A DNA stretch of 64,000 nucleotides from Hyposmocoma kahamanoa (lineage: Eukaryota; Arthropoda; Insecta; Lepidoptera; Cosmopterigidae). Shown here piece after piece: positions 25,401-40,400 of this stretch. The translations under genes were made by a program, and so were the position numbers. Within the stretch, counting starts at the first letter, position 1; each line of letters starts with the position of its first letter. The stretch is taken from positions 1,843,738 through 1,907,737 of the forward strand of contig NW_020654748.1 in NCBI RefSeq assembly GCF_003589595.1, read 5' to 3'. The notes under the pieces were generated by a model. The model worked only from the letters and a program-made list of their open reading frames with translations, did no database searches and was not told the DNA's origin.

Positions 25401-28400
25401 GACGCCGCCTTGGTAAACAACCCGGAAACGTTGACATTTTGCGCATAAACCCGTAATTTCCGTTTATGAAGTCACTCGCAACCCTCCGACGTAACTTTGG
25501 CTAAATAGACACTCTGCCTTTGCTTGTACAACTTTTTTTAAGAGCACTTAAACTACTCTATACAGCCCACAGAAGTGATAATATTTATTTAGATTTCTAT
25601 GATATGGTTTAAATTTACTTGGTAACTAGGCAACAGTTTTGTGATAAAAATAATCGTTAATAATTTTAATGAGAAAAAAAACTATTAAAATTACATCTTA
25701 TTTCTTGTACTTTACAACGTATAATTTAATATAATTATTTAATAATTGCTTATGTATCTGACTCATCAAACCCGTAAAATTACGTCAGCCGAAAATTTAA
25801 CACGGCCCACTTGTTCAATTAAATAATTTGGTTAATGTTTTCTTATTGGCTACGAACTTCGACCATTCATACTTTATAATAGCCAACAAAATACGCTTGC
25901 AATAATATAAATAAAAATTCATATTTGATATTATTAATGTTCGGTCTTGTAATGACGCGTAAACTTTCTTATGTAAAGGAAACCTTACTGTTACAACTAC
26001 TTACAGTTACCTGCATAATGAGGATTCAGCTCGTTGTCTTCCGTTGTCAGTGGCGTTTAATGCTCGACGCCCATTGGCGGTACGGCATGCGGCATGGCAA
26101 GGGACCCTTCGACATTCCTACCGTATGACACGGTATCCTTAGGCATGCTGAAGCGACATTAGTAGAGCGTAACACTTACATAAGTATTCATCCATACCTT
26201 TGTCGCTTCTGTACTAGTGAATAAGTACGTTAAATAAATAAATAATTATCAAATTATGAACAGTGGTTCTTTCTTGTTACTTTACAATGTTGTGTCAACA
26301 TTAAGTAGAATTACAATCTGGTACAGAACTTTTTAATATCACATTTAACTCTTACAAATGTACTTTAATTGTTATCTATTTTGTTGTCCATATAATAAAT
26401 AAATAGACATCGTACTCGCGCCTACTTTCTCTTCAGTAACGCTGCAAGCTGGTTTATAACCAGTTGTTTATTTAAAAATGGTGGTTTTGCTGAAGAAGAA
26501 AAGAACCAAGAGAGAGAAGATTTTGAGTGAGTAACCCTTGGAAGTCTGCCGAAGCATCGCGAAGACACCCGAGGCATTCCGCAGGCTGCCGGCTATCTTA
26601 GGGACACCTTGCCACAGCGTTGTCTTTATACTGCCTCCGCGGCCGAACGGTTATCATACCGGATTGCCACGCAGAGGTCCCAGGTTCGATTCCCGGGTCG
26701 GGAGAAATATTTATATGCCCTACATTTATTTCTCTCGTGAGTTTAGGTGTAGTTTGTGGTTGTCTGTGTGTGTGTGTGTCCATGGCGCCCGCGAATCAGG
26801 GTTTCCCTAGTACGGAGCTGTGTGGAGTGTGTGCGTTAGTATTAATTTTAATTAATTTATAGCTACATTCATTGGGATTGAAATTAACTACAGTTTAATA
26901 ACATTAAGTTCAAATTGTTCGTCACCTAAAATTCCCTGCTGTGCCGTCCCTGCTGTTCCATCCCGCCAGTGGGCGCCGGGCTTGAAAATTCGCCGAAAGC
27001 ACTGGTACAATCTACCACGCGATCGACGAATTCTTTTACCAAAATCACCAACTTAAATACACGCTAAACTTCGATGTTTTATGCAAAGTTCATAACCCGT
27101 GAATTTTTCGTTTCACGAATCGATCGCAACCGTTTCTTGAACTCAATAGTAATTTTGCAACAAAAAAAACACCTTTCACCTAATTGAAAAAAATTTGGAG
27201 CCACCTACACAATTAAATCTTAATCTCATGTCTGTCAATGGTACGTAAAATGATTAATGATCGATAAGGTGAGTGGTGATAGCCTTGATTTTAATCGCCG
27301 ACATAAATAAGATGACTAATGTCAGGGTTTACAAACCTAATTATCTCGTACACGAATATTAGTGTCATCTGTGACGTTTGTTATTGATTGGTTTTCAATT
27401 GTTTCAACGGTGCCTACGGATAACCGATACAAATATCCGTTACCGCGATATCTTTACTTATTAATTGCAAGGTTGGAAGTGATAATTATTAAGACAATTA
27501 ATTATTAAATTAATATGCCATGATAATTAAGGCTATCAGCGCAAAAGTGATGTAACCCATATTGAATTGTTTTTTCTATAATATTACTTCTATCTATCTA
27601 CAGTTTCTATTTTCATGTGTAAAAAATTATTTAGGTAATTATTAATTCAATTTTATTTATGAAAATATTAATAGTATATAATATTATCCAAATATTAAAT
27701 AATTATGTACTGTAGTATTATTTAGTATAATATTGTAGAAAAAAAAATGTGGTTACACCACTTTTGCGCTGATAGACTGAATTATCTTGTTAATTATAAA
27801 GTAAATTGGAACAACAAAATGCTACCGCTAGCTTTGTTGTGCTGTGTGTTTGTTTCGGAGATGTCCAAACGTGTCAAATATCAATTTCAAAAATTGTTAA
27901 CACTATGAAATGAATAAATGATATACTTGTATAAAAAAGAGTTTAAAATATTACTAATCAAATCGTTTTCCCAAAAGATTTTCCCTCGTCCGTCGAAAAT
28001 TATACAGACAAAACTATGAATCAGCCTAAATAAATATCTTGGGAATTACTGAAATTTCGAACCTAGATTAACGGTAATAAAAATATAAGGATTCATTGTA
28101 TAATAAAAGTCATATAAATTAAAATACCGATAAAAATATTTCGAGTAAGACAAGTCTAGTAAAAGATGAGAAATTCACTATGCCTTACTTTTAAAGCATT
28201 TACAATTAGTTCCTTAAACATTTATTGTACTTTATGCCCCTACTCAATTACAATTGCAAATCACGGCTCCAATAGTAAAACTATGTATAAGCACCTTTTA
28301 CGGCTTTAAACAACTTACATTACCGGCACAAATTCCCCATAAACGTAATCAGGAACCTTGGACTTGTGCACCTATTTAGTGGCAATTGTATTGCACTAAT

Positions 28401-31400
28401 CGGGGCCTTTTTAATAGCCAGTTAACAACGTCTTTGTGCGATAAAATTTGCCCTCGATTACTACAATGGATTATAATGCAAATAGCGTTTTGAACGGACG
28501 TTAGTGATTTTAATTTCAAATCGGAGAAATTATCACAACCAAAGAGAGTAACAAATTATTAAATATTAATTATTATTAAATAATAATCATTTGTTATTAA
28601 GCGTAATAACGCTTTTGTATTTTATATTAATATATTTTAAATTTCAAAACAATTAAAAGTGTTTTCTACCTTCAATTAACTTTTAATTCGCGAGCTTTCA
28701 CAAAAGTGGAGGAATTGAAGGCGAAAAAGAATCATTCCAAATGTTCAAACAAAAGTTTTTACCAACATTATGAAATTAAAATAAAGCTAAATAACTAATA
28801 CCTATGAATGTACTTTTTTTTAATAAGAATAAAAGAATAAAAATATTATTTACATTCAGTCACGACCTTTCCCAAAAGTTGAGGAGTTGAAGGCGAACAA
28901 GAATCGTATCAATTTGAAAGTGACATCATTTTTGCCAATTTTAGTAAAAAATATGTCCCCCTGTTTCCTTATAAAAACAGTACATTTCGAGACTAGCAAT
29001 CGAATTATGGTCCTACAAGTAATTTTACCCTTGTACCATTATCGCTAAGGTTACAGTTTATATGAGTCTTATTTACATTTTTATAGATGCCCAAGCCTCA
29101 GAATTATTTGAGTTGTACGGAAGCAGACGAATATATAACAATTATGAAACTTCGTAGTAACGTCATTCATATCTAACCTATCGGAATATGGCTACAAGGG
29201 AAACGTAAAGAGGAAACACCTTCGTCACTAATTAAGTCAGAAATTATTTGAAAATTAACCTATTCACTTTTCATTATCGATTGGTTCTGCCGGCGGTGAT
29301 ATAATAACGTCAGTTTATGACAATTAAATCCTTTATCCACTTTCCATAGTACTTAGTTCGAAAGCACAGAAAATGAATCCGGTTTAAACGGACTTTACAT
29401 ATCATGCGGTAATTTCACATGGGGCGGCCGTGAATTACATTACCACATTAAGAAATCTTATTCATTTCAAATCACATTTTTTTAAGCCTCATATATTCAT
29501 GATGTTAAATTTTAGTTAACATTGGTGCGTTCAGTATTTGTACAAACATTTTTTAACCTATACATTTGAAATTACAGGGTTGCGTACAAAAGAAAAACAT
29601 TCTTCCACATACGGGTGTGGGAACCATACGGCGGATATCCTTGGCCTTAAGAAGCTTTATCGTGTTGACCTCTTAGATCACCGAGTAACTCGATGTCAAT
29701 CCCAAAATAGAGATCGATAAATTTATTTGTATAAAAATAGTATAAATAGTTAACCTATATATTTGTTTATTTAACCAATTGATGAGCCCATCGAGTATAT
29801 AACCAGAAATAGAGACGAAATATCATTTAATTTGTTTGAAAACTATTCTGCCATATCATTACTGTGAAAGTACATATTTAATATTTAATTACCGATGAAA
29901 TGTGTTTCCGTTTGTTTTGTAATTAGATGTTTTGCTGTTTTTCCCACACCACCGAATGGAACAGCCCCAATTGTTAGAGATGTTATCGTTATTACAATAA
30001 ATACAGAATATTTTTGGAATATACTGAGACGTACACACAGGTCAGTTGTTGGCGCTGTACTATTTCAGTTTTCTTATTTGTAATTTCAGTGCAAATAAGG
30101 GTTGATATTTAAAAGTGATATAAGGTCCATTTGCCTGTATGAGTTGCCAGGAATGGATGGCCCTTATTTCGTCGCTATTTCTGGTTACATACTTGATGGA
30201 TGTGACGAACAAGTCGTGCACTTGGTTATAAACTTATAAGCGACATGCCTGTCCATAGCAGTTGCAGTGCCACTCAGAGCTTTTAATTGAAAAGATCTGT
30301 GGGGCATTGTCACTAACATATAGTACCACTGCTGGGCACTGGCCTCCTCTCACAATGACAGAGCTTGAGCTGTAGTTCCCAAGCGAGCTCAATGTGGACC
30401 AGGAACTTCACACAGAGCGCGGGCGCGTGCGCCCGTCCCGCGCTCACACTCGTTGTGATGTCCATATATAAATACACGGAATTAGACCCGCCGCGCTCCC
30501 GACCCGACCCGACACGCGCCCGACCCGCATCCGCTCTCTGTGTGTTTCACGCTTTAAGAACAATTGGAGAAAATTTTGTCACAAATCTGACGTCAACAAG
30601 TGCCCTAGGGTGACTGATGGGGCAGCAGGCGGCGTAGCTAGTCGTCAACCGCTGGGCAATTTTCAAATTTTGAGATAAATGTGAATTTCATCACTGTATA
30701 TACCATATGTTTATATAATAAACGAAAACTTAGCAGGTTCTCTGTCGTACTTAAAGAGAAATGTCTCTTTAAAAATTATGTGCCAAGTTCGATATTTTGT
30801 TCTTAAATAATTCGTTTGGACTTTTGTTTTAGCTTTATTTTCAAGGTTGTATATGATCGAGTAAAATACATCGTATCGTGTAATAAATTAGCACATTCTT
30901 TAGACAATGTCCTTAGGTGTATCGTATAGTTTGTGTCAAACCGTTATTTAATAGTAAATGCCTAAACTATTTGATTTAGCAAAACAATTTTTCGGCTTCT
31001 CCTCCGGTGACTGACCATAAGAAAAATAAAATACATATCAGTTGTTTTTAACGTCGCTTAATTAAGATGGAAAAAGTACGTGCTATCGCTCAATTCTTAT
31101 CAATAAACGGCACAATGCGTTTCTAATGCACCTTGACCAATAAGGGGCACGTGATAAATGGGTGCTTTGTAGGTTTGTATCACAACAAGTAGTTTATATG
31201 ATGGCAGTTTGATAACTATGTGAGTTGAAGGATACAATTTATTTTTATTTCAAAATTTAGAATTCCTTACTAAACAACTGACGGTAACTTTTAAAGTTGG
31301 GTGAGAACATTGACTTACAAATAAATGGACGACGGGTCTAATACAAAAACCACGAAAAAAATGTCCCAAGTCAACCTATTCGAAATTTAAATTGTAATGT

Positions 31401-34400
31401 CATCGCAGTATCGCGCTGTCAGTAGAACAAATGAAGACTAAAGCGGAGTGTCGCGCTCTGTATACGATTTTAGCGCCTTACAAGTGCGGACACTTTTTAG
31501 CGCGGACCCGACGTCCATATAATTGTAAGTCAATGGGTGAGAACGATACATTTTTTTGAAGATGGAGAAAACGAAATTTCGAGTATTCATCGTCTGCAAT
31601 CAGAATGCCAGAACTTGTCGAACTATGATACGAACCATTGCCACACACCCCGTATAGACCAGATTCGGACCCGTTTGACTTTTTAATCTGAATGTTTTTT
31701 GATGGGTTGAAGAAGTTGAGATATTTTATTGGTCAAGGTGTATACAATTGTAAAAGGCGATTACGTAGAAAACAACCATTGTGACGGCTTTAGACCATAA
31801 GTTAAAAAAAATGGTTTTTTTTTTCAAAATCACGGACTTATTAATACGCAATCGTATTATTCATTACTTTTAATTCTAAATTTGAAAAATTCTTCCATGT
31901 ACGCAGTGTAAACAATGGAGCCTATACGGTACTTACATTGCACGAAACGGGAGGCTCCCGCTCTCCCTCCAACATTCGATCGAAACAATTACTCTCCAAG
32001 AAGTATAATAATAATACTCATTTGAGAGTAATTGATAAGATACAAATTTGATACCGTATAAGTAGGGACGATTACATGAACAACGTAAAGTTACGCACAT
32101 CAATGATGCCTTGTGTCATATTACATTAGAAACATATAAACAAAATGGATACACAAATAAACCACGAATTTCCACACCCTACCGAAAATCCACAATAATT
32201 AAACCGAAGTAGACGAAAATCGCCCTTTCTACCAGTTCAATTTCAATATAATGTCTACCAGTGTTAAATCGCTTGTCTCAAATTATAATTTAGTATATAA
32301 ATACAGACGACCGTATTTTTTTTGCTTACATTAATGTAGAAATAGAACAGTATTGATCGACCCAGAAAGAATATGAAGAGTGTTGTACGTGCACCCGTGG
32401 GCACTCACCCAAGCCTTTTGAGAGCCGGATGAAGCCTGCGTCAACGGGCTGATCTAGGGTCAGGACCTGACTGACAAGGTACCTGTGGGGGCTGCTTGTA
32501 TAGGTAACAGTGTCCTTACCTTAAACCAAAGGTTTATAGGAGAGGCATTATATACAAAATTTCAGTAGAAGATTTGGGACTGCCCCAGAAAAAGCACTTA
32601 AGCATGAAATTGACAAAAATAAAAAGGAAACTTCGTTCGCATCTAAATCGTGTATATTTTTACAAACAAACCAACATTTCGGGCCCTTTACAGATCCCAT
32701 AGTCAAGGCTTAAAAAGGCTTAATTTTGTTGGAACAAGCAAAAAAAAAGGCAGCAATTCACTTATTTGACACGATCCTATAGATTTGGTAGATCATGTCG
32801 CACTTCTGTTACAATAATGTTGTAATTCAAAACATGCGAAATTCAAGATTACATTATTTTTTAACGTAAAATTTTACACTATACACTGCAATATAACCGT
32901 CGTTAAAATATTGTATGAAACAATTAAAAGATCCCTACTTGACTCAGAATGAGACTAAGTTTTTGGGAGCTAGTAAAAAAAAAACAAATTCATATTTAGG
33001 AGTAAGGACTTACTCAAAAAATATAAATACATTTGGCAAGTAGGAAAATGTTTAAATAGACATTTAAACATTAAACAGTAATAAACTTTAACCTCTACAT
33101 AAATTTCAATAGTCTTTCGCGGAAGGAAGTAAACCGTTTTTCATTGATTCTGAAAAAAATACACTTTTTGAGTTAATACACTATTGTACTAACAGTGCAA
33201 CGTATTCCTGAAATTTAAAAATTTAATTAAATTTTTATTAAATTGATATTCAATTATTTTTTGTGAATTTACTTCACTAGTTTGTTATAATTATTAATAC
33301 AAAGATCGAACACTCAGAAAAAACACTCAGAATAAATTCCTTCGATCATGAATGAATCAATAAAAATCAATTCAATAAAACTTTAATTAATGCAGTGAAT
33401 AGCGACATCTCTCGCCAGGACTGGTAGCTGTAAAGGTACTAACTGGGTGATAAATCTGTTAAAGATTTCTCATAGATGGCGCTACGACTAAAATGTCGTT
33501 GAAAGACCAAGTACAAAGACACGACGCAAGCACATAGAAGAATTCGTGAGGTCCGTTGGTTCGTTCCGTGGCTTAGTTGGTATAGCTTCTGGCACGGTAT
33601 GCAAGAAGACGTCGGTTCGAATCCGACCGGATCGAAAGAATTTTTTTCTGAGTGTTCGATCTTTGTATTAATAATTAAAAATTTAAGTTTTTTTTACTAA
33701 ATTAGGTGATTATAAATGCAAAGATAAAATACTGAAAAATTTCCGGTGACACCCACCGGGTCGAACACGTAAGGTTTTTCTGTGTTAGATCTTTTTTATT
33801 AATAATCATAACAAAACTAGTGAAGTTATTTCAGAAAAAACTCAATAATAAATTAGGTGATTCAAAATTCTTCAACTTCACCACTTCTTGCCAGCCGTGA
33901 CCGTGAAACCTGTAAGGACTCGAAACTTTGGTTTGTTTGAAAAAAAATTCCTATGTGTAAAACCTAAGAACTCGATAAAAACAAAAGTTTTCCATCAAGA
34001 ACCAGTCACAACAAATTGTCTAAGAACACCTTGAATACGGATTAAAAACGCGATGACAACAAAGACTCTATAAGACAATCGTCTGAACAAACACATAATG
34101 GACACTTGAAGATCTATTTGCATTCTATTAGTCATGTAATGGACTTGTCAAACATATTGTTATGGCTACATAGTGTAGCTTACATTTCGGGTAACGCCAC
34201 AAAGATGTCAAGTCACGTTTGTTTTGATAATGATCCTAGTTAATTTACGGACTGGTTTCCTGCGTGAGTTTGCCGTTGAAACAGTAATTATAATATTGAA
34301 TAAGCGATTGAGGTGCTTGATTTGATAAAGTTATTAAAATTATTCTAAAAGCAAAAGTAAAGTGGTCAAATCTACAGTGACAAATATAAAATCTTCATTA

Positions 34401-37400
34401 AAAACAGAAATAAGTCGAAACAATTCTCAAACTTTTCTTATGTTTTGTTAGTTTATAAACCCCTAGTAAAAAATAAAGAACTTTGTTAATGTTAGAAGTA
34501 CTACTAGTTTCCAATCTATACTCTGTCTATAGGACAGGACCTAATACCTTGCCAAACTCGACATAGACAAGAACCATATTTCAAGGTTGTAAAGTTTAGA
34601 ATCGTGATGCAATTTTGAAACATGTGAAAAATTGAGTTGATGAGTTAACTATGGCTTTGCCTTAACCCCGCTGACATCATAGCTTAAAATGTTTATAAAT
34701 ACGTGATCTTTTTTGTTGTAATCACATTTGTAACTGGTGTAGGTAGTAGCTACACCAGCAAATGAGATAATATAATAAATATAATAATAAATAATAAATA
34801 ATAAAACCCAGAACATTATAATGTACCTAATATTTTCAAAACCACTTTGACGTCTTGGGATAGATCGTCTAGCGTATATAAGTTCCCACTTTTTGGCTCA
34901 CCGCCCACTTAGACAAGATAAAAAAAATTCAATGCCCACCACTACAAAAAATACGTATTTTTTATATTAACTTAACCCAAAAAATGTCAAGAAAAAAAAT
35001 TATATGTATGTTAGTTTATATAGATAATTCACGTTTTTCAGCATCAGCTCCCCCAATTGCTTCCGAGGCCTCTATGCCCCTAGGACTCTTCAACACCCAC
35101 TGTAATGCTGTAGGGCCCAATTTGGGAAACTATGGTCTAGCGTGAGTGGTGAATTATGACACTTCCGGCACTGTCTACTACATTTAAATAAAATGCTAGT
35201 AACCGCGATCAAGCACGATAAAAAAAGACCTTGAGAGTATCTTCATTTCTTTGAAATCACCTAAAAACCAGTAACACAGACTCTTAGTGGGCCGAAGTCT
35301 GCTATAAGAGCCTAACCGGTTAGTGGGCCGAGTCCTCCGAAGCCCACGCGCTGACATCATCGGCCTTCGTAGTGTCGCCTGTATTTTACACTATGGAAGA
35401 ATCCACTCATGTGGGAAATAAATATGTAATAACAACTTGACTGCATTCCTGTATTACCTATATAGTAAGCGTGCTACATTTGGGGACTTTCTATATAATA
35501 TTTTTAAACCGACTTCGAAAAAAAAGGAGGTACTCAATTCGGCTGTATTTTTTTGTTATGTATGTTACGCGATAACTCCGGGTCTTTGTGAACCAATTTT
35601 ATTTATTTATTTGTGATATGTTTTTTGTCGGAACTTCGTTATTGGTCCTATTTAAATTTGAAGAAAATAATCCACCTGTAAGGGTGGCAAACTCAGGTTC
35701 GTATTCTAGAACTCTATTCAATGCTCAAGTCAGGATTGCACTGGCAACACAAGCACTGGAAATACGACCCTAATGGCAGGGACTTGAGTATGATTTCGAG
35801 TGCTTTGAATCATACTCAAGTCCTGACTTAAGCATTGAGTAGAGTTCTAGAATACGACCCTAAGAAATGAATGCGGTTTTCAATAACACTTTGAAAATAG
35901 ATGTAGTTCCACGAACTTTCGAGGTCGTTTTTTAGTACTTTGTAATGAGATTATTTCGTACTTGCATACATGTGTATTGCAAGAGCCGCGTTTACACTTG
36001 AAGTAACTTGCATTGAATTAGAAGCAGTTAACTTGTATGGAATTTATTTTTATTTTTTGTTGAAATTTTCGGGCAAGATTTTTTTCTACAAAAAACTCAC
36101 ATTAAAGTTGAACATGCCAAATGGCAATTTAAAACTTGCACAGTTACGTGAAAATTACGTTATCTTGAAGGACTTTGTGTTGAACAGAAAACTCATATTA
36201 AACTGTCCGTACGTAACTAAATTCTGCAACCAAAAAAGTGATGTTTCCAATCCTGAATCATCAAATTTAGTAAAAAATACTTAAATATTATGTTAATTTA
36301 CGAATACATAATGTGCCAAAGCTATAGAATCGTGCCAAATGTTAAGTGTTATATTGCCTTTTTTAACAAAATTAAGTCTCTTTTTAGCAATGATTATTAT
36401 ATCATACCCTTTTTTTAACATTATTTGCATAGTTAAATATTTTTATCGCATCATGTTGTCACAAATCATTTGCGATCACGAATTGTTGCGAGAATTCGCT
36501 GAAATTTATTAAATTGTTGGGATAATGAGACAAAGGCGGAATGGGCACGAGTTCGTGCTTTGTGAAAAATTTGGGCAATCAATATTCCGCTCTACAGTAT
36601 TCTCAAATAGGAAATAAATAGAAATTGTAAAATGAATATTGCTTTACTTTATAACCGGCTTCAAAAACTTGTTACGTGATTTCTGCGGCAGTTTTGAATT
36701 GATTTCAATTATTCTTTTTTTTTCAAAAAAGGGTACCTCAGTAGTGGTCGCATTCAAATTTGAAGACAATATTCCACCTCTAAGTTTAGTAAATTAGAGG
36801 ATGAATCCGGTTTACTGGATTTGACTTTCGTTCCATTAACCGATTCCAATAAAACAAGGCAACTAGATGTAATTCCACAAACTTTTGAGGTTCTTTTTTA
36901 TAAAAATAAATTGCTCATAAAGTCCTATTCAACTTTTTTTTTATAACATCAAGTGACGGGACGAACAAGGCGTGCGCCTGATGGTAAACTACACACCTGT
37001 CCATCCAAGGTCTGGTTCCACTTCAACAAGGCGGGAATGTTGCGACCCGGTATTTTATTTTGATAGCCCCGTACCGGGTCGCGACCCACCAAATTGTAAA
37101 CGCTGCCATAAAGTTTATAATAAGACAAGAACATGTAATGTAGTCCAGTCTTTGAGATTTTCATACAGTACCTTTACTTAAAATTAACTTAAACGGTCGT
37201 CCCACTCATCTTAAACCTAACGTAACCTAGATTTAACTCCCCAATGACAATTCAAATTAAATATGTTAACAGTTAAACACCCACACGGTATATGATAATG
37301 TTAGTCAGTGAGAAGTTGATGAATTGCCGCAAATATTGATTGATGGAAGACAACGGCAGATTTAAAGATCTTCTAAATGATAAATTAATGTTCAAAACAC

Positions 37401-40400
37401 AATAAAGTATAAGTACCTCTTTATTATGTACCTCGTAATCATCACTTTGACCTATTAAGACAATGGCCCCCATTCTTGTTAGGAATTTCTTCCAAAGAGA
37501 ATTTTCGTACAATCGTTTGACCTAAGAAACTAGACAATGAAAACACTGTTTCTTTATTTATAATTTAACATTATATTACATGACATATATCAAATATTTA
37601 AAATATAATTATAATTAAAGATTTAATTAATTAATTGACTGATTAAATGAAATAGAAATTACGGTACAATTAAGAATTAATTTATTATATTTTACAAACT
37701 GAATCTTCGCTTAAAAAGTAATTATAACGTAAAAACGTACTTTTTTAAATAAGCGTACTTACAAAAGGGCTTTTCACTTAAACGCTTTTTAATTTGAAGC
37801 TTATAAATCGTTTAGAAAAACAAAGAAAACTTTATGTTACAAAAAACTTGCGCCATTGTATTGACAGCGAAAATGTAAAGTAGGCCATTATAGATTTTAA
37901 GATGAGTAAGTTTATTTGTAAAATACGAGATTTATTTGTATTTATAACATTATTATTTACATTGAAGAATTAATTTGAGATTTGGTATTTAGGCACATTG
38001 TAAAAACCCAACGTGCATTGGGCGAGTGTGGCGGACATGGCCTAAAGAGCTGGCCTGAGAAAAGACCCGTGTCCCAGCAGTGAAACGCATTATGGGTTGA
38101 TAATGATGAACATTTGACACACTATTCTATACAGGAGTTACAAACCTCCTCTTTACCTCTGGATAGGTTCTCAAATCTTATTAAATATTCACCTCCTTTA
38201 AGTATTCATTTTGTAATTTCGTATATTGTATATTTATTAGTATATTATTGAATTTCGCACACAATGTAATTGTCAAGTTTGAAGTCATAAAAGCTCAGAA
38301 CTATTCAAGAAACCATTTTCTTTTACGAGCCCGTTAAAATAGTTTTTAAGTTCTTGTAAAACTTTGTAATAGCTTTAAAGATACTACAAATGTTACTAAC
38401 TTCACTGTTGTTGTTTAGGTTAGACTGAAAGTTCATTGACAGGTTGATATATAAAGTAGATAACGAAACAAATTTGGAAAATTAATTTTGTAAGTGGTAA
38501 TATCAATTCGCGACGTTCTTCCTACTTCTTTTTTATCAGCATCTTTTTATAGTGTAGCAACCACAGATAGTCAATGTTTGCTCGAATGAATTTTCATAAC
38601 CTCGAACGTAATTTTGAGAGGAAAATGTTTTGCGATAAACGTCCAATTATTATTATAATTCGGTTTTCGGTGTAATGAAAATTCGAACAAACGTTATTTC
38701 GGAAAAAATAAATTCGAGTTTGTGATAGGTTACCAGATCTATACTATACTGACTTTAACTGATTTGACACGTTGTACAGATGCTTTTAATCGCCAGCCAC
38801 TGTACTTAGTATTTCGTATTCAAATGTAACGTTTCTTTAAATCATATTTCAGTAGTTATAAAAATCTAGAAGGCCATTGACTTACAAATAAATGGACGAC
38901 GGGTCTAATACAAAAACCACGAAAAAAATGTCCCAAGTCAACCTATTTAAACGTAGTTACATGTAAAGGAATATGAAAAAGCTAAAACGTTGAATTTAAA
39001 TTGTAATGTCGTCGCAATACTGTCTAATTTTGCTTGCTTCGCTGTCAGTCGAACAAACGAAGACTAAAGCGTGAATGACGCTCTGTATACGATTTTAACG
39101 CCCTATAAGTTCGGACACTTTTTAGCGCGGACCCGACGTCCATATAATTATAAGGCAATGTAGAAGGCCCAAAAAATAAACTGTTGTCGACCGATTCGTC
39201 GATTAGATATTGTACGATTTCTTTTCATTTTTATGTATAATAACCTAATCGAACGTCAAACTGTCGTATTCGAAACCGAACCGAAATGACGTCACACCCG
39301 TACGATTGATTACTCGTACTTCTCGACCGGCAAAAGTTACAAACGTTATTCAGAACACAGGTTCATTCGATAATGAAAGTTACCGAACGTCCTATTGTTT
39401 ACAAAGGAAGAATGTAATATGGAAATATTTTATTATTTTAAATAAAATCCGGATTTTGTTCAATTTTATTAATTTATTTTAATACGAGACTAATGCATTC
39501 CTATATTTTAGGCCTTTAAAGTCCTAAAAATGTATATAAATTTAAATTTTCGATTCGGTTAAGATATCGAAGAGTTCTGAATTGGGGTCCTGCTCTTTTA
39601 AAACGTGTATTAACACAAATAAAATGTAAAGATTTGTATGCGTATTCGGATGATTTGAGCCTAGATTAAGTGGTTAACGTTTTTTTATGATACCGTGTGA
39701 TAAAACAAGCAAATCATGCAGCTAGTGGCAACCGATACGTGTATTCATTACAACAGTTGCAGTGCCACCAAAGCTTTAATCGCAAAAACTAAGTAAGTAG
39801 AGCTCCTTGTGAAAAAAATCGTCCTGGGAAGTACTGCCACCTTGCCTATTTAGCAGTAATGTGAGTATTACTGCGTTTCGGTTTTAAATGTCTCTCAAAG
39901 GTCTTGCAGATATTCTCTATCTAAGAAGTTTGAAATAAATATTCTAAACGATTAATGTATTCAATTACATATTTACAAAGAGCAGCTCCTAGAGTTTCTT
40001 GCTCTTTCTTCTCAGGGAATCTGCCTTACGAATAAGCAGCAGAGTTTAATTAATATGACGATATCAAGTGTAATTTGCTTACCTAAGGAATACAGATGCC
40101 TCCGTGGCCGAACGGTTACCATGCCGGACTGCCACGCAGAGGTCCCAGGTTCGATTCCCGGGCCGGGAGAAATAGTTGTATGGCCTACAATTATTTCTCT
40201 CGTGAGTTTGGGTGTAATTTGTGGTTGTCTATGTGTGTGTCCATGGCACCCGCGACACAGGGTTTCCCTAGTGCGGGGCTATGTTGAGTGTGTGCGTTAT
40301 TTATAAAAAAAAAAAAAAAAAAAGATTATTTGGTTTTAATTTCGAAACCTCCAGACCGCACAATGGACATTTTTGCTCCAGTACTTCGTGTCTTAAAAAT

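Noticed and set aside
30365..30613. 82-codon R/P-rich frame
   Set aside because: Low-complexity translation of a GC-rich patch; no acceptable splice structure or conserved motif.
35970..36284. 104-codon plus-strand frame
   Set aside because: Amino-acid make-up follows the AT-rich DNA, no recognised motif, no splice or promoter support. Left unannotated as a gene.
40097..40170. Possible tRNA gene at SINE head
   Set aside because: The same head and body recur at 14609, 26631 and 50248, so it is a SINE; arms do not make a full cloverleaf.
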